DNA of 61,365 nt from a virus. The stretch covers positions 1 through 61,365 of IMG/VR virus record IMGVR_UViG_3300022752_000071, one strand, 5' to 3'. The translations under genes were made by a program, and so were the position numbers. Positions 7,878 to 15,381 of the stretch are shown in pieces; the first letter of the stretch is position 1; the number at the start of each line of letters is the position of its first letter. The notes beneath the pieces are model-generated. The model did no database searches. It was not told where the DNA came from and was given only the letters and a program-made list of their open reading frames with translations.

Positions 7878-7898
7878 CACAATAGCGTGTCGATGCGT
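7878..7898. promoter_or_regulatory. Shared operator-like box
   Basis: Matches 17 of 21 bases of 4723-4743, with the common core TAGCGTGTCGA. The other copy lies inside a candidate promoter. Candidate binding site for a block-specific regulator. Confidence 0.4.
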
Positions 7899-7980
7899 TA
7901 TAAAGGCGTTTGGGCGGCTTCGCGGGCATCACGGAATAAAACGATATCGTGCGAAAAGTCTTGACGGCACCCCAAAAATC

Positions 7981-8109
7981 GGTGGTGGTAGTGACTCGTG
8001 GATCAGTCCTAGCCTATAGAGAATGCAATTTATAATTGCGTATTTAAGCGTTTAGATAATATTGCGATCCCTATAGGGGTGGGCCAGAATTGGACTCACT
8101 ACCACCACC
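7981..8109. repeat. 129-bp AT-rich element with 17-bp terminal inverted repeats
   Basis: GGTGGTGGTAGTGACTC (7981-7997) and GACTCACTACCACCACC (8093-8109) are inverted with 16 of 17 matches. The interior is AT-rich and holds GCAATT-TAT-AATTGC and two CTATAG words. It encodes nothing. It could be a MITE-like insertion, an origin with a DNA-unwinding element, or a regulator array. Confidence 0.65.
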
Positions 8110-8141
8110 GCGCGCGGGGCGCGCGTCATCGCGCGCGGTGG
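8105..8141. repeat. GC-rich hairpin upstream of the 8181 gene
   Basis: CCACCGCGCGCG (8105-8116) and CGCGCGCGGTGG (8130-8141) form a perfect 12-bp stem around a 13-nt loop. It overlaps the right end of the 129-bp element and lies 40 bp before the rightward gene. Confidence 0.6.
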
Positions 8142-8180
8142 CGCTTGCCTTGCGCTCGTGTGGTGGGGCATACTTGACGC

Positions 8181-8654
8181 ATGCCGAAAATCGTGCGTCG
8201 GTTGACGTTGATCGAAGTCGCCACGCTGCTCGGCTGGCCTACGGACGGGCCGCCGATTGCAGCGCGTAAGCGGACGCGGGATCGCCTCCGGGCTATCGAA
8301 GCGCGGACTGGGGTCTCGCTCATTCGCCGCGGTGGGGGGCGTGGCAACCCTTCGACCGTTGCGTGGTCGTCGCTCCGTGCCGCTGGTCTAGTCGACGACG
8401 TCGCCGCTACAGCGGAGAGACTCCGCGAGGAACGGGACGAGCTAGCGCGGAGCGTCGCGACGCTACGTCGCGCATTGTCTCGGCTCGCGCGTCGCGTGAT
8501 GGCGCTCGAACAGGGACAGCCCCCCGCGCGTCGGCCACGCCGCCGCACGTGGCGACACCACGAGACCGCCGGAACGGCGCGCGCATCGACGCCCGACCCC
8601 TCGGTCGTGGCGCTCGCCGCGGCCGCGATGTCGCCGACGGATTCGGCCGGTTAG
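8181..8654 (+). CDS. Putative DNA-binding protein with coiled coil
   Basis: 157 aa, Arg-rich. The N-terminal 70 residues read like a winged or helix-turn-helix unit (LTLIEVATLLGWP then RDRLRAIEARTGVSLIRR). Residues 73-112 form a likely coiled coil (AATAERLREERDELARSV), and the C-terminus is Pro/Arg-rich and disordered. It faces away from the DUF932 operon and could regulate the block. The start has no Shine-Dalgarno; CATACT lies 6 nt before the ATG with TTGCCT 18 nt further upstream, suggesting a leaderless message. Confidence 0.45.
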   Translation: MPKIVRRLTLIEVATLLGWPTDGPPIAARKRTRDRLRAIEARTGVSLIRRGGGRGNPSTVAWSSLRAAGLVDDVAATAERLREERDELARSVATLRRALSRLARRVMALEQGQPPARRPRRRTWRHHETAGTARASTPDPSVVALAAAAMSPTDSAG

Positions 8655-8783
8655 CGGACGCCGAACGCGATCGCGGACCCTTTCGATCGCGCTGATTTTC
8701 CCAGCATCTTCTTCCACTGCCCCCCCTCCCGCGCGGGAAAATGCAGGGAATCCGCGCGCGGCCCGTTGCTTCGCGCGTGCGCG

Positions 8784-8811
8784 CTCGGCTCGGCTCGGCT
8801 CGGCTCGGCTC
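8784..8811. repeat. CTCGG pentanucleotide repeat
   Basis: Five CTCGG units plus CTC. The complementary word GAGCCGAG is iterated at 4283-4323 on the other side of the block, so both edges carry related simple repeats in opposite orientation. The surrounding 8655-8917 holds no gene I can support. Confidence 0.7.
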
Positions 8812-8917
8812 GCCGCGGTTCGCCGATTGCACTAGTTCGTCCGCGGTTCGGCCGGTTAGGCTATATGCAAGGGGTGTGCCTAATGGAGGAAAATCGCCGA
8901 TCACGCGGTGGTCCACA

Positions 8918-9134
8918 CACAACCTGGGTGGCCGAATCGGTGTTTTCGAAAAAAGACAACCTGGGTGGCCGAATCGGTGTTTTTGAAAAACGGCAACCCA
9001 GCCGGACGAATCGGTGTTTTTGGAAAACGGCAATTCAGCCGGACGCGGAGCGGTTTTCCGACGCCCGAACAACCCAGCCGGACGCGGAGTGGTTCTCCGA
9101 CGCCCGAACAACCCAGACGGACGCGGAGCAAGCA
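8918..9134. repeat. Six-unit direct repeat array (37-39 bp), iteron-like
   Basis: Units start at 8918, 8955, 8992, 9029, 9068 and 9107 (spacing 37, 37, 37, 39, 39). Each begins with CAACC or a variant followed by GG(T/C)GG or CCGG. The first three continue GAATCGGTGTTTTT with a small GTTTTT/AAAAAC hairpin; the next two continue CGGAG(C/T)GGTT(T/C)TCCG. The leading word matches the 3765-3947 repeats. It could be an origin, a pac-like region upstream of the terminase genes, or a regulator array. No protein supported here. Confidence 0.75.
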
Positions 9135-9241
9135 GAACAACACGATTGCTTAAAACAAAAGCGTGTTACGCGGTTTTGTGCGGGTGCGTTCTACTGGACA
9201 CACCTATCGCGAAGTGGCTAAGGTGCGAGGTGGAGGTGCCC

Positions 9242-9391
9242 ATGCCCGGTGAAGGCGGAAAAGGCAAAGGCGTCGTGACGCAGAAGAAGGGCGAGGGGTC
9301 GAAGGGGCCGAAGCTCGTCGCGGGTCGGACGACGAAGGAACTTCGCAAGAAGCTTTCTCGTGCGAAGGAGAAGCGGGAGCGCGTTAGGTGA
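9242..9391 (+). CDS. Small Lys/Gly-rich basic protein
   Basis: 49 aa with an ideal Shine-Dalgarno (GGAGGT, 6 nt before ATG 9242). Composition is Gly/Lys-rich at the N-terminus, with a basic helix LRKKLSRAKEKRERVR at the C-terminus. It is the first gene of the long rightward operon and its stop overlaps the next start as GTGA. A nucleic-acid-binding role is possible from charge alone. No family recognised. Confidence 0.6.
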   Translation: MPGEGGKGKGVVTQKKGEGSKGPKLVAGRTTKELRKKLSRAKEKRERVR

Positions 9392-10050
9392 AGCTGGCCG
9401 CGCTCGACCGCGCCATCGAGAAGGTGAAGGACCGCGAGGTGCTCGTGTCCTTCAGCGGTGGCAAGGACTCGTGGATCGTGCTCGACATTTGCTCGCGGTA
9501 CGCGAAGCGGTTCGAGGCGTTCTTCATGTACGTCGTGCCGGATCTTGAATCCGTGCAGGAGCAGATGGATCTGGCCGAAGCGCGTTACGGCATCCGGGTG
9601 CGGCACTATCCGCATTGGATGCGGGCGGCGTACATGCGCGAGGGGGTGATGTGCTTCGAGAAGGCGGACGCGCCGCACTTGGCGATCAACGACATCTATG
9701 CGCTCGCGCGAGCGGACGCGGGGATTGAGCTTGTCGGCCACGGTGCCAAGCGTGCCGATTCGGTTTGGCGAGCCCAAAGCGGGGCGAACAAGTTCAAGAA
9801 GGACGATGTGGTTGCGCCGCTCTGGGATTGGACCAGCCGAGACGTGATGGCGTACCTTGCGATGCGAAAACTGCCGATCCCACCGAGCACGAATCAGCGG
9901 GTGAACGGGATCGGTCTCGACACGGAAACGGTTTGTTGGCTCTATGACCTCTATCCAAACGACTTCAAAAAACTCGAAGAAGCGTTCCCGTTCTGCGGAG
10001 CCATCATCGAGCGACGACGCCTTTTCGGCATCGGCCCCAGCTACGCTTGA
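9388..10050 (+). CDS. PAPS reductase-family PP-loop protein
   Basis: 220 aa from GTG 9388. The PP-loop SFSGGKDS lies at residues 20-27, followed by a D-I-C segment. A GHGAKRADSVWR segment near residues 113-124 fits the second nucleotide-binding region of the phosphoadenosine phosphosulfate reductase/DndC superfamily. Phage members are usually described as CysH-like or as enzymes feeding nucleic-acid thiolation. The next gene encodes a ParB-like protein. The last 107 bp overlap that gene in another frame. Substrate unknown. Confidence 0.65.
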   Translation: MKLAALDRAIEKVKDREVLVSFSGGKDSWIVLDICSRYAKRFEAFFMYVVPDLESVQEQMDLAEARYGIRVRHYPHWMRAAYMREGVMCFEKADAPHLAINDIYALARADAGIELVGHGAKRADSVWRAQSGANKFKKDDVVAPLWDWTSRDVMAYLAMRKLPIPPSTNQRVNGIGLDTETVCWLYDLYPNDFKKLEEAFPFCGAIIERRRLFGIGPSYA

Positions 10051-10843
10051 AGACGCGCAGCGGCACGCTTCCGAGCGGTACGAGATCGTCGAGATCCATC
10101 GTTCGCAGATTGTCGAAGCCGACTACAATCCGCGGTACATCACTGAAGATGCGCGGCGCAGGCTGAAGAAGGCGATTGAGAAGGTTGGTCTTCTCGCGCC
10201 GATCACGTGGAATCGCCGAACGGGTCGTGTTGTTGGTGGGCATCAGCGCCTTCGCGCGCTCGACACCATCAACGGAAACCGCGATTACGTGCTTCGCGTG
10301 GCGGCGGTGGACATGGACGATGCGGAGGAGAAGGCGGCGAACCTTCTTCTCAACAACGCCGAAGCACAAGGCGAGTGGGATCTGGAGAAACTCGGCGAGA
10401 TGCTGAAAGCCCCGGATCTCGATTTGATGATTGCCGGCTTCGATGCGTCCGATGTTTTCAAGATCGTCGGCGACACGGCGACCGACACGGTGCTTGCGGA
10501 GATTGCCGACCGCGTCGAGCAGGTCAAGCAGGCACGAGACAACACCGCCAAGCACAACAACACGACGCACTCGTCGCATTGGTTTTTGGTTGTCGTCTTC
10601 CGTGACGATGAGGAGCGTCTCGCGTTTACCGAGCGCGCGGGTTTGCCGAACAACCGCTACGTCGATGGTCGGCAGCTTGCCGCGCTTTTGCCCGAACGTG
10701 CGGCAACGCAAGAGGACGAAGAGGATTTGCAGTTGGCCGAGGTGCCTACCGAGGAGTTGCGCGCGGTCCTCGAAGACCCAGAACTCGAAGACGATCTGCG
10801 AGAAGACATTCTGGCAGAGTTGAACAAGCGAGGTGAGGCATGA
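9944..10843 (+). CDS. ParB-like nuclease-domain protein
   Basis: 299 aa. Residues 45-125 hold a ParB/Srx fold signature: VEIHRSQIVEADYNPRYI, then GLLAPITWNRRTGRVVGGHQRLRAL. The GGHQRL motif matches the family's G-x-H-R core. The C-terminal half is acidic. The only usable in-frame start is ATG 9944, inside the upstream gene, giving a Ser/Lys-rich N-terminal extension of about 36 residues encoded over the PP-loop gene. Phage ParB-like proteins beside terminases may act in DNA modification or as nucleases. The stop overlaps the TerS ATG. Confidence 0.65.
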   Translation: MTSIQTTSKNSKKRSRSAEPSSSDDAFSASAPATLEDAQRHASERYEIVEIHRSQIVEADYNPRYITEDARRRLKKAIEKVGLLAPITWNRRTGRVVGGHQRLRALDTINGNRDYVLRVAAVDMDDAEEKAANLLLNNAEAQGEWDLEKLGEMLKAPDLDLMIAGFDASDVFKIVGDTATDTVLAEIADRVEQVKQARDNTAKHNNTTHSSHWFLVVVFRDDEERLAFTERAGLPNNRYVDGRQLAALLPERAATQEDEEDLQLAEVPTEELRAVLEDPELEDDLREDILAELNKRGEA

Positions 10844-11445
10844 CGGCTTCCGCGGTCGACCGGTTCAAGTCGCTGCTCTACACCAAGCAGGACATTGCCA
10901 CGCACGAGAGCATCACGCCCGCGGTGGGGACAAGCGGGCCAGACGAGCCGGTTCGTCCGCCGGCAGCGCCGGCCGTGGTGAAGATGACGCCGGGCGAGCA
11001 CAAGGCGCGGCTGAAGTACACGACCGAACTCGGGCAGAAGATTCTGTCGGTGATGCAGGCGGGCAACACGCGCGAGGTGGCGTGTGCCTCCGCGGGGGTC
11101 GACATTCGGACGTTTACGATTTGGGCGCGGCTCGCGAACGAAGGCGAGGAACCTTTCGCGTCGTTTTTCGATCAGGTGGATCGGACGGAGGCGGGACTGG
11201 AAGCAGTCCTCGTCGCCATCATCCGGCAGAAGGCGCAGGACGACCCGAACATGGCGTTCCGTCTTTTGGAGCGGCGCTTCCCGCAGCGATGGGCACCGGG
11301 CGTTCAACCCGCGGTGAACATCAACATGGGGCAGCAGAATCAGATGACGCCGGCGGACGCGCGGCAGGTCATGCGGAACTTGTTCGGCGATCTGTCGCCG
11401 AAGAAGGTCATCGAAGCGCCGACGAACGAGCCCGAAGAGCCGTGA
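10840..11445 (+). CDS. Putative terminase small subunit
   Basis: 201 aa, directly before the large terminase and overlapping it by GTGA. The middle (residues 62-105) is helix-turn-helix-like (ILSVMQAGNTREVACASAGVDIRTFTIWA), as expected for a subunit that recognises the packaging site. The N-terminal 50 residues are Pro/Ala-rich and probably flexible. The C-terminus is polar, ending in Glu/Pro. The call rests on position plus the HTH. Confidence 0.6.
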   Translation: MTASAVDRFKSLLYTKQDIATHESITPAVGTSGPDEPVRPPAAPAVVKMTPGEHKARLKYTTELGQKILSVMQAGNTREVACASAGVDIRTFTIWARLANEGEEPFASFFDQVDRTEAGLEAVLVAIIRQKAQDDPNMAFRLLERRFPQRWAPGVQPAVNINMGQQNQMTPADARQVMRNLFGDLSPKKVIEAPTNEPEEP

Positions 11446-12761
11446 TTTCCCCGGACGCGCCGCTTTCGGAAAACGCACGCCGCGCCCTGGACGCACTAAG
11501 CGCGCTGCCGGAGAACGAATGTCGAGCGATTCAGCTTTGGCTTTCGACGTTCTACCGCTTTCAGTTGGAGTGGCTGCTCGACTTCACCCGCTTCGCGCTG
11601 ATTCTCAAAAGTCGGCAGATTGGGTGTTCACACACCATCGCGGCGGCGAGCGTTCTTTGGGCGATGCTTGGAGAGACAACGACCATCATCTCTCTTGGTC
11701 AGCGCGAGGCCGACGAGGTGCTCGACAAGGCGAGCAAGCACGCGCAGGCACTCACTCAGCTAGGCTCGACGTGGGCGCAAGCCAAGCGGGCGAAGAGCAA
11801 GGAACTGGAACTGATGACAGGCGGACGGATCATGTCGCTGCCGAACAGCAGCGCGGGTCGTTCGTTCAGCGGCAACGTCATTCTTGACGAGGTGGCGTAT
11901 TACGACCGACCGGAGGAAGTCTGGGACGGTGCGGGCGGCACAGCACTTCACGGCTACCGAATCCGCGTGTTGAGTACGCCGAACGGCGCGGGCGATTTCT
12001 GGTACGGGCTTTGGTCCGACCCGAAGCAGCATCAGGGCTACACCAAGCACATGGTGACGCTCGATGACGCCATCGCCGACGGGATGCCGGTCAACATCGA
12101 GGATTGCTGGAAGCTCGCGCGAGGTGATGGGCGAGTGTTCGGGCAGTTGTTCCGTTGCGAGTTCATCAACAGCGCGCAGCAGTACATTCCGAGTGAAGCT
12201 CTGTACTCCTGCGCGGTGGACGACACGTACAGCTACGACGGGATTTGCTACGCCGGGATGGATCTTGGGCGTGTGAACGACCGAACCGAACTCGTCATCG
12301 TGAAGAAGGACTTCCGTGGCATCCGGTGGATGCAGTACGCGGAGAACGCCAAGCGGACGGCGTACGAGGACATCGAGAGGTTCGCGGCGCTCGCGTTCAG
12401 CCCGACATGGAACGTCAAGCGACTCTGCATCGACGCAACGGGTATGGGTGCTTTCCCGGCAGAACGGCTTCAGAAGCGGTTCGGTCGGTCGCGAGTCGAG
12501 CCGGTGACGTTCACCGCGCAGTCCAAAGAGGACTTGGCGACGGGTTTGTATTCGGCGTTCACCGAGCAGACCGTGAGAATCCCGGCGAACGACAAGCTTT
12601 TGATGACCGATTTGTCGTCGATTCGGCGAATCGTGACGAGCGCGGGGAATGTGCGCTACGATGCCCCACAGACCGACGACGGTCACGGAGACCGGGCGTG
12701 GGCACTCGCGCTAGCACTCCACGCTTGCAGCGGGCCAGATCGGCGGCGTCACGAGGTTTGA
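11442..12761 (+). CDS. Terminase large subunit (Mu gp28-like)
   Basis: 439 aa from GTG 11442. ATPase: a degenerate Walker A, KSRQIGCSHT, as in Mu gp28 relatives, and Walker B VILDEVAYY near residue 147. Nuclease (RNase H fold): acidic residues in YAGMDLGRVNDRTE, RLCIDATGMG and DDGHGDRAWA. Together they package DNA into procapsids and cut concatemers. It follows TerS and precedes the portal gene directly. Confidence 0.85.
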   Translation: MISPDAPLSENARRALDALSALPENECRAIQLWLSTFYRFQLEWLLDFTRFALILKSRQIGCSHTIAAASVLWAMLGETTTIISLGQREADEVLDKASKHAQALTQLGSTWAQAKRAKSKELELMTGGRIMSLPNSSAGRSFSGNVILDEVAYYDRPEEVWDGAGGTALHGYRIRVLSTPNGAGDFWYGLWSDPKQHQGYTKHMVTLDDAIADGMPVNIEDCWKLARGDGRVFGQLFRCEFINSAQQYIPSEALYSCAVDDTYSYDGICYAGMDLGRVNDRTELVIVKKDFRGIRWMQYAENAKRTAYEDIERFAALAFSPTWNVKRLCIDATGMGAFPAERLQKRFGRSRVEPVTFTAQSKEDLATGLYSAFTEQTVRIPANDKLLMTDLSSIRRIVTSAGNVRYDAPQTDDGHGDRAWALALALHACSGPDRRRHEV

Positions 12762-14168
12762 ATGTATCACGGGCAGAATTTGACGAGCATGGACGGCTAC
12801 GCGCAGGCCGCGGAGCTTATCGCCGAGCATCTTTCGCCTCGTTCGCAGCGCATGGCGAATCTGGAGCGGTACGTAGACGGCACGCAGTACGCCGGCAGGC
12901 CGGAGTTCTTCGACCGTTCGGTACCGCTTTGGCACCGTGCGCCGTGCATCGTCTATCCGCTGGTTCGAAACGCCATCGCCTCGAACACCGACTTGGTGTT
13001 GGGGGAGACGCGATGGCCGCGAATCACCAGCCGGCCTAGCGAGGATGATCGAGGCGTCGACATTTCGGGGCTGTCGGCGGAAGAGTCCGCCCTGATCGAC
13101 AAGTTCATCTGCGAAGTGGAAAGGCAGTCGCGGTTTCACGCGGCGATTCGCGAAGCGTTCAATGCCGCGCAGGGCTGCGGCAGCGCAGTGCTCATCCACG
13201 GCGTTCGTGGCGGGCAGTTGTTCATCGACTCGACCAAGGCGCGGTGGTGTGAGCCGGAGTTCGATGACGACGGCAGCGTCAAGCGGCTCGTCATCGAGTA
13301 CCCGTATTACGCGACGGTCAAAGAGCGGAACTGCTGGAAGGTCGTTCCGAAGATGTACCGCCGCGAGATCGACGACAAGAAGGACGTCGAGTTCAAGGCC
13401 GCGACGATCACGAGCGGCTACGCCGAACCGAATTGGCAGGTTCAGTCCTCTGTCGAACACGGCTTGGGTTTCTGCCCGGTCGTTTGGTATCCCTTCATGC
13501 GCGGCTGTTCGGTTGTCGACAACTACGACGGCAACGCCATCCACGAGAATCTTCTCGATGAAGTGACGGCGCTGGATTTCGCGTTGTCGATGAAGCATCG
13601 CGCGGCGCTCTACGCGGGCGATCCGCAGTGGACGGAGATCGGTGTCGAGCCCGGTTTCATGCCTTCGCAGATCGGAGACATCGTTTCGGTGCCGGCGACT
13701 TCCCGCGGCGGGCCGATCACCAGCGACAACCGCCCGACCGGCGAGTACCGACCGCAACAGCGGCAACAGGGACGCCGCAAGGGACCGGGCGAGGTGTGGC
13801 AGTACGAGTCCCCCGACGTGAAGGTGCAACTTCACACGCTGCCCGGTGACGCGCTCGCGTCGCTGGAAAACCACTGCATGGACCTTCGAATGAAACTTGC
13901 CGAGTCCCTCTCGGCGGTGTTCCTCGACGCCGACTCGATTCGCATGCGCGCCAGCGTCCTGTCGGGCAAGGCGCTCGAAGTCATTCGCGCCCGGCAGATT
14001 GACCGCTGCGAGCAGTACCGCGACGATGTGGGTTCGCGGCTGCTTCTGCCGAGCTTGCATATGCTGCTTCGCGTGTCCTACGTGATGGGGCAGCGAGGGC
14101 AGCTACGCATTCCAGCCCTGGCTTCTTCTCTCGAACTTCTGAGGCGTTCCGATGTGGCAACCCCCTAG
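12762..14168 (+). CDS. Portal protein, main part
   Basis: 468 aa, starting 1 bp after the TerL stop. Portal features are the N-terminal helical region, a central aromatic/acidic wing and a C-terminal stem (LHTLPGDALASLENHCMDLRMKLAES...SGKALEVIRARQIDR). The frame ends at CCC-TAG (14163-14168). The expected portal C-terminus, with a VWPPFF motif, continues in the +1 frame as the next gene, so the full protein may need a ribosomal frameshift or may be made in two pieces. Confidence 0.75.
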   Translation: MYHGQNLTSMDGYAQAAELIAEHLSPRSQRMANLERYVDGTQYAGRPEFFDRSVPLWHRAPCIVYPLVRNAIASNTDLVLGETRWPRITSRPSEDDRGVDISGLSAEESALIDKFICEVERQSRFHAAIREAFNAAQGCGSAVLIHGVRGGQLFIDSTKARWCEPEFDDDGSVKRLVIEYPYYATVKERNCWKVVPKMYRREIDDKKDVEFKAATITSGYAEPNWQVQSSVEHGLGFCPVVWYPFMRGCSVVDNYDGNAIHENLLDEVTALDFALSMKHRAALYAGDPQWTEIGVEPGFMPSQIGDIVSVPATSRGGPITSDNRPTGEYRPQQRQQGRRKGPGEVWQYESPDVKVQLHTLPGDALASLENHCMDLRMKLAESLSAVFLDADSIRMRASVLSGKALEVIRARQIDRCEQYRDDVGSRLLLPSLHMLLRVSYVMGQRGQLRIPALASSLELLRRSDVATP

Positions 14169-14490
14169 TCTTTCTCTTGTCTGGCCTCCCTTCTTCCGGT
14201 CGGATCGGACGGAGGAGCAACAGGTCATCGCGACCGCGGCACTCGCGCTTCAGTCGAACATGATCACTCGGAGGATGGCGCTGGAGAAAATCCGCTCCGT
14301 GTATCCCTTCGAAAACATGGAAGCCGTCCTCGAACAAATCGAGGAGCAGGCCGAAGAAGCCGCCGAGCACAGCGTCGAAAAGCTGCTCTCCAAGGCAATG
14401 AAGTCCGAAGAGAAGGACGAGGCGGACGAAGATGGCGCAGCCGAGCGAAGCGGAGAGGAAGAAGACGAGGAAGCTCCAGCTAGCCGCTGA
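14152..14490 (+). CDS. Portal C-terminal segment in the +1 frame
   Basis: 112 aa from ATG 14152, overlapping the portal stop by 17 bp. The VWPPFFRSDRTEEQQVIATAALALQSNMITRRMALEKI segment has the form of portal C-termini (a W-P-P-x-F motif, then helices ending in an S/T-R-R-x-A step). The tail is very acidic. It can be reached either by +1 slippage at CCC-UAG or by initiation at its own ATG, which has GAGG 7 nt upstream. Confidence 0.6.
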   Translation: MWQPPSLSLVWPPFFRSDRTEEQQVIATAALALQSNMITRRMALEKIRSVYPFENMEAVLEQIEEQAEEAAEHSVEKLLSKAMKSEEKDEADEDGAAERSGEEEDEEAPASR

Positions 14491-15052
14491 AGCCGTCTTC
14501 TTGCTGCTGCTCATGCGAGCAGCGAAAAAGTCCCGCGGAGCCAAAGCCGCACTCGTTCAGGCGCTTCTGGACGGGCAAATCCCTCTGCGACAACTTGCGC
14601 GCGATCGACTGCTCGTCGAATTGCGCGTCAAGAAGCCTCCGACGGGAGGGGTGTTTCGTTCGACACGCGCTCCGACCAAAGCCGAACAGCGTCGAGCGGC
14701 GTCGCTGGCTTCAAGCTTCATCGAGTTTCGAGACAAGAAACTGCGAATGGCGACGACCAGCGAACTGAAGAAGCTCGCCGAAACCGCCATCGACAGCCGA
14801 ATCCGCCTTCTCGCCGCGAACGAAGCGGTTCGTGTGTTGGAAGAGGAGCGGAGGAAAGCGGCGGAAACCGTGGTCGGCGTAGAGAAGGCGGTTGCGCTTA
14901 AGCGTTGGGATGCTTCCAACGATGCGCTAACGTGTATGGAGTGCAGCAGTTTGGACGATACGGAGATCCCGATTGAGGAAGAGTTCCCCCAAGGCGATCC
15001 GCCCTTGCATCCGAATTGCCGTTGCTCGATAGAATACAGTTTTGATAGTTAG
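14432..15052 (+). CDS. Minor head protein, SPP1 gp7 / Mu gpF type
   Basis: 206 aa, overlapping the previous gene by 59 bp. The C-terminal KRWDASNDALTC-x2-C...FPQG...LHPNCRC pattern (residues 158-199) is the hallmark of the phage head morphogenesis family found after portal genes; the cysteines and histidine may bind a metal. The N-terminal half is helical and basic. It probably joins the procapsid with the portal. Confidence 0.7.
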   Translation: MAQPSEAERKKTRKLQLAAEAVFLLLLMRAAKKSRGAKAALVQALLDGQIPLRQLARDRLLVELRVKKPPTGGVFRSTRAPTKAEQRRAASLASSFIEFRDKKLRMATTSELKKLAETAIDSRIRLLAANEAVRVLEEERRKAAETVVGVEKAVALKRWDASNDALTCMECSSLDDTEIPIEEEFPQGDPPLHPNCRCSIEYSFDS

Positions 15053-15060
15053 GTGAAGCC

Positions 15061-15381
15061 ATGAAGCGTTGCGTTGTTTGCGGACACAAGACTCCCGGCT
15101 CCGATCTCTCGTGCATCAAGTGCGGGGAAGCGTCGTGGGCGTGGGTTGCGGATGTTGCACCGGCAGCGCCAGCGGCCGAGCCCGCACCGAAGAAGGGCGC
15201 GAAGAAAAAGGCCAAGGTCGTCGAGCCGGTTGCTCCCGCAATCAGCGATGCGGAGTTCGAGGCGGAACTCGCCGCCGCGAGCGACGACGAGTTGTTCGCG
15301 TTGTACGCAGACGAGAATTTGTCGCCAGCGTGGCTGAAGCTCATCGAGGCTGAAGTCGCGCGCCGGGATTCGCAGTCGTGA
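15061..15381 (+). CDS. Zinc-ribbon protein
   Basis: 106 aa. Two CxxC pairs at residues 4-7 and 18-21 form a small zinc ribbon. A Lys/Ala/Pro-rich linker and an acidic helical C-terminus follow. It has AGGTGAAG upstream and a GTGA overlap with the next gene. Conserved function unknown; its place in the head operon suggests a capsid-assembly accessory. Confidence 0.6.
   Translation: MKRCVVCGHKTPGSDLSCIKCGEASWAWVADVAPAAPAAEPAPKKGAKKKAKVVEPVAPAISDAEFEAELAAASDDELFALYADENLSPAWLKLIEAEVARRDSQS

Larger units (their letters stand above)
7494..8180. other. 687-bp gene-free region with regulatory-looking structure
   Basis: No gene supported. It contains GACACGCGACTATTAAT (7553-7569) near the DUF932 start, low-GC stretches around 7590-7660 and 7790-7870, the 21-bp box at 7878-7898 shared with 4723-4743, a 129-bp element bounded by inverted repeats (7981-8109) and a GC-rich hairpin (8105-8141). 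The arrangement between divergent genes suggests a control region or a replication origin. Confidence 0.6.

Noticed and set aside
8918-9134. CRISPR array
   Set aside because: The repeat parts change gradually, there are no distinct spacers with constant repeats, and no cas genes are present. It looks like an iteron-type array.
8766-9221. Rightward 151-codon frame through the repeats as a gene
   Set aside because: The protein only mirrors the DNA repeats, lacks a ribosome site and crosses the strong-SD start at 9242 region without coupling.
10833-11441. Long N-terminal extension of the large terminase
   Set aside because: The extension is a shadow of the TerS gene; the GTGA overlap at 11442 and homology start support the shorter protein.
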